Shown piece after piece: positions 62,553 to 64,000 of a stretch of 64,000 bases of DNA. The DNA comes from Chaunax sp. Z400 (lineage: Eukaryota > Chordata > Actinopteri > Lophiiformes > Chaunacidae), in NCBI GenBank assembly GCA_037577475.1, contig CM075187.1:23838810-23902809 (forward strand), written 5' to 3'. The number at the start of each line of letters is the position of its first letter. Within the stretch, counting starts at the first letter, position 1. The notes below the pieces were generated by a model. That model had not been told where the DNA came from, did no database searches, and saw only the letters and a program-made list of their open reading frames with translations. Made by a program: the position numbers and the translations under genes.

Positions 62553-62680
62553 CGATAAATGTGATACGACTGGCTCCTAATGACCACCTAACTACCTATT
62601 TAAATGTTTTTATTTCTCGACGCGCTGTCATACTGCCTCACTTGTAGCCCCGCCATCTTGGAGAAAACCACAATGGCAAA
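62553..62680 (-). promoter_or_regulatory. dgcr8 non-coding first exon and core promoter
   Basis: A donor, cg|gtgagt (minus strand), ends an exon at 62553. Upstream, 62650-62660 reads CAAGATGGCGG on the minus strand, a strong YY1-type site typical of TATA-less promoters and just-downstream leaders. The ATG inside that site opens an 18-codon upstream frame ending before the donor. Two CCAAT motifs lie farther upstream near 62733 and 62779. The start of transcription is inferred. Confidence 0.55.
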
Positions 62681-64000
62681 GCAAGTAACATCCCGCCTCA
62701 AAGACCGGCTTTTTTGACTGATCGATGAAGGGACCAATCACAATGCCCATATACGACAGCTTCTGGTGTCATTCAACCAATCATACAGCGGTACATAGTT
62801 TTAACCTATGTGCAAAAAGTTAGGATGTAAACGCAACAATAGCGATACTTCTTATTGTTTTCATGGAAGATACCACCAGCGTCTATGTGGTTAACGAGTT
62901 GATCTCTTTCAGTGTCACATAAATATATTGGTTTTACAGTATTCTGACCTCTTGGGGGGGGTAGATTACACGAGGTTTATGAGAAATGAGATATCTCAAA
63001 TTACCAGTTGGAGTCACTGTTGACCACCAATAGAGGATCAGTGCCCAAGCGCAGCGGCTCAAGTTCAACGTTACTCATGTTATTAATTTCTTTCCAGAAA
63101 TAATACAGAAATAGTGGAAAGTCTTAAATTAAATTGTTTTAATTGATACAATGTTAAGGTAATTTGTGCATATACCAAAGACATAAATTATGTAATCATA
63201 ATATTTAGCTCAGATTTTTGGTCAATGCAGTAATATTGCCCATAGGTCGTTACCAGACAGGACATTTTAATTTCTCATAGTAAGAAAAAACAACTAGTTA
63301 ACATTATTAAGGACTAAGAACATTATCAAGGGCCAAGAAACCAGAGAAGCTTTAGCCATAATTAATCTAATTATTTTCACCTGTGTACATCCCTCTATGA
63401 GTCAGTCAGTGTCACCTGTGAAAAAAGCCTATTGTAATATTGGCCATTGTTAGTTATCACAACATACATTTTAATTTCTCATTGTAAGAAAAACAAATTG
63501 GTGTTAATAATAACATTGTTAAGGACCAGAGATGCTGAATAGAAGTCAGCCATAATTCATTTAATTATTTTCACCTGTTCTATTCCCTCTGTGACATGGC
63601 AGTGTCACATTTATGTGAACAATAAAACCTGTCTGCTCTACATTACCTGGGACAGCCAAACTGGTTCATGAAAGCTCGAAAAACTTATAGTGGACCAAAG
63701 TATGTTAAATATTTGCAGCTGTGATTATTTTTTGTGTTGAATTAGCATCCAAGCTGTATCAGTAAGATGTGCAGGTTAAAAGAAATATAGGAACCAAAGT
63801 AAAATACATATGGGAAAAGAGAACAAGCTGTATTTTTGATGGTGAAATGTAGTAATCATCCAAAAAGTGAAAAAAAATGGGGTTCCTCATCGTGTGTTTG
63901 TGTATACATGCCAGCAGTCCTTATATAGTAAGCTACAAGTGAGTGTTTGGATAAATTGTATTTATTGTCAAGCTGCTGAAAAATGCATGGAAGCAGTCAG
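62681..64000. other. Upstream of dgcr8; no gene seen
   Basis: No exon or RNA gene recognised. After the CCAAT-bearing first 120 bases the sequence becomes AT-rich and contains the duplicated segment listed separately. Confidence 0.5.
63262..63612. repeat. Imperfect tandem duplication of about 160 bases
   Basis: Unit 1 (about 63262-63415) and unit 2 (about 63462-63612) share, in order, acattttaatttctca-t-gtaagaaaaa, aacattgtt/attaaggac, agccataattcat/atc, taattattttcacctgt, ccctctgtga/tgag and cagtgtcac. The copies are diverged, so the event is old. No coding potential. Confidence 0.65.

Overview
This window looks like nuclear DNA of a ray-finned fish, probably a percomorph teleost. The evidence is vertebrate split genes with GT-AG introns, an AT-rich intergenic background full of teleost-type interspersed repeats (Tc1-like, PIF/Harbinger, hAT-type MITE, tRNA-derived SINE, LINE pieces), long CA/GT microsatellites, and gene content matching the human 22q11.2 block DGCR8-TRMT2A-RANBP1-ZDHHC8. 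Every gene was read by joining exons by eye, checking splice sites and codon phase and comparing with recalled vertebrate homologues. No search was run.

Layout. (1) Positions 1-23148 hold no protein-coding exon that I can support. They contain repeats, including a foldback element of about 2.9 kb (13988-16853) with a LINE endonuclease/RT-linker fragment between its arms, and a broken Tc1-like transposase (17930-18520). Much of this may be the first intron of zdhhc8, because coding exon 1 of that gene is not visible. (2) 23149-33707, plus strand: zdhhc8, palmitoyltransferase, ten coding exons. (3) 37915-42089, minus strand: ranbp1, six exons, 213 aa. (4) 42090-45081: the divergent ranbp1/trmt2a intergenic region, about 3 kb and carrying a degenerate Tc1-like copy. 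(5) 45808-49743, plus strand: trmt2a, eleven coding exons, 618 aa. (6) 51869-61918, minus strand: dgcr8, thirteen coding exons, 771 aa, with a non-coding first exon near 62553-62680. (7) 62700-64000: upstream of dgcr8, no gene seen, with a locally duplicated AT-rich segment.

The genes alternate in direction: zdhhc8 and ranbp1 are tail to tail, ranbp1 and trmt2a head to head (as in the mammalian Htf9 pair), and trmt2a and dgcr8 tail to tail with almost coincident poly(A) signals. The products act in protein palmitoylation, the Ran GTPase nuclear transport cycle, tRNA uridine-54 methylation and microRNA processing; they share a neighbourhood, not a pathway.

The strongest special signal lies at the 5' end of dgcr8. 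Two hairpins in its own mRNA correspond to mammalian mir-3618 (5' UTR) and mir-1306 (coding sequence), the sites where Microprocessor cuts DGCR8 mRNA to limit its own level. Both hairpins are recognisable here almost unchanged.
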